Source: Prosthecobacter sp. (GTDB taxonomy: Bacteria > Verrucomicrobiota > Verrucomicrobiia > Verrucomicrobiales > Verrucomicrobiaceae). From it: 34,082 bases of DNA. How positions within the stretch are numbered: position 1 is the first letter of the stretch; each line of letters begins with the position of its first letter. The stretch lies in contig JAURHS010000022.1 of the NCBI GenBank assembly GCA_030833205.1, positions 1 to 34,082 of the forward strand. Direction: 5' to 3'. A program made the position numbers and the translations under genes. The notes beneath the pieces were generated by a model. It worked only from the letters and a program-made list of their open reading frames with translations. It had not been told where the DNA came from and did not search any database. Below, one piece after another: positions 34,002 through 34,082 of the stretch.

Positions 34002-34082
34002 CTAGTCCCGTCGCAGGATGGTGTCGCGCGGGGGGATGCCGTCGTTGGCCTGCGGATAGTCCAGGGTGTAGTGCAGGCCGCG
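34002..34082 (-). CDS. nadB: L-aspartate oxidase, C-terminal end (5' part outside window)
   Basis: The reverse strand entering from the right edge encodes RGLHYTLDYP followed by 16 residues and a TAG stop. The R-G-L-H-(Y/F)-x-x-D-(Y/F)-P motif is characteristic of the C-terminal end of NadB, the FAD enzyme that oxidises L-aspartate to iminoaspartate for NAD synthesis. Succinate dehydrogenase flavoprotein subunits end differently. Only 26 residues are visible, so the call rests on this motif. Confidence 0.8.
   Translation of the reverse strand, partial: RGLHYTLDYPQANDGIPPRDTILRRD

Overview
The window is almost entirely GC-rich, densely coding DNA from one bacterial chromosome. The exception is the first ~290 bases, which are AT-rich (about 33% G+C over bases 1-180) and end a gene of a quite different style. 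The main part carries core bacterial genes (truA, ruvX, serA, apbE, pheS, pheT, rplS, coaX, the end of nadB) around a large accessory locus of secreted proteins. The giant protein is built from YHYH, Lcl/DUF1566, choice-of-anchor-D, putative-Ig, Calx-beta, kelch and a C-terminal domain that I associate with Verrucomicrobiota. With S1-type sulfatases, this suggests a Verrucomicrobiota-like (PVC group) organism. That assignment is inference, not proof.

Layout: 3-182 (+) C-terminal fragment of an OmpA-like protein in AT-rich DNA; 323-1622 (-) ruvX and truA, overlapping; 1731-3341 (+) serA, long form; 3431-4396 (+) apbE lipoprotein; 4461-5321 (-) secreted PHB-depolymerase/LpqC-like esterase; 5403-5993 (+) PAP2-like membrane phosphatase; 6000-8167 (-) an OmpR-type response regulator and its histidine kinase; 8302-28850 (+) a three-gene secreted locus; 28884-34082 (-) pheT, pheS, rplS, coaX and the end of nadB.

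The centre of interest is 8302-28850. One 5124-residue secreted protein carries, in order, a YHYH domain, an arylsulfatase-type domain and a calcineurin-like metallophosphoesterase, embedded in long arrays of Ig-like, repeat and kelch modules. Directly downstream, 17 and 15 bp apart, are two ordinary-sized genes that carry the same three activities in the same order: YHYH (fused to a PEBP-like domain), then sulfatase fused to metallophosphoesterase. The locus therefore holds a fused and a split version of one module set. The two sulfatase domains have lost different active-site elements: the large one keeps the Asp-Asp metal pair but has CSVTR at the formylglycine site, while the small one has a standard CTPTR but has lost the Asp pair. 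The metallophosphoesterase metal ligands are intact in both. A two-component system is divergent from the locus and may control it (inference from position only).

Two window-wide signals stand out. No start codon has a recognisable Shine-Dalgarno sequence, and 14 of 15 assigned starts have C at -1 with a pyrimidine at -2. The untranslated leaders of rplS and pheS can each fold into notable hairpins, possible sites of post-transcriptional control.
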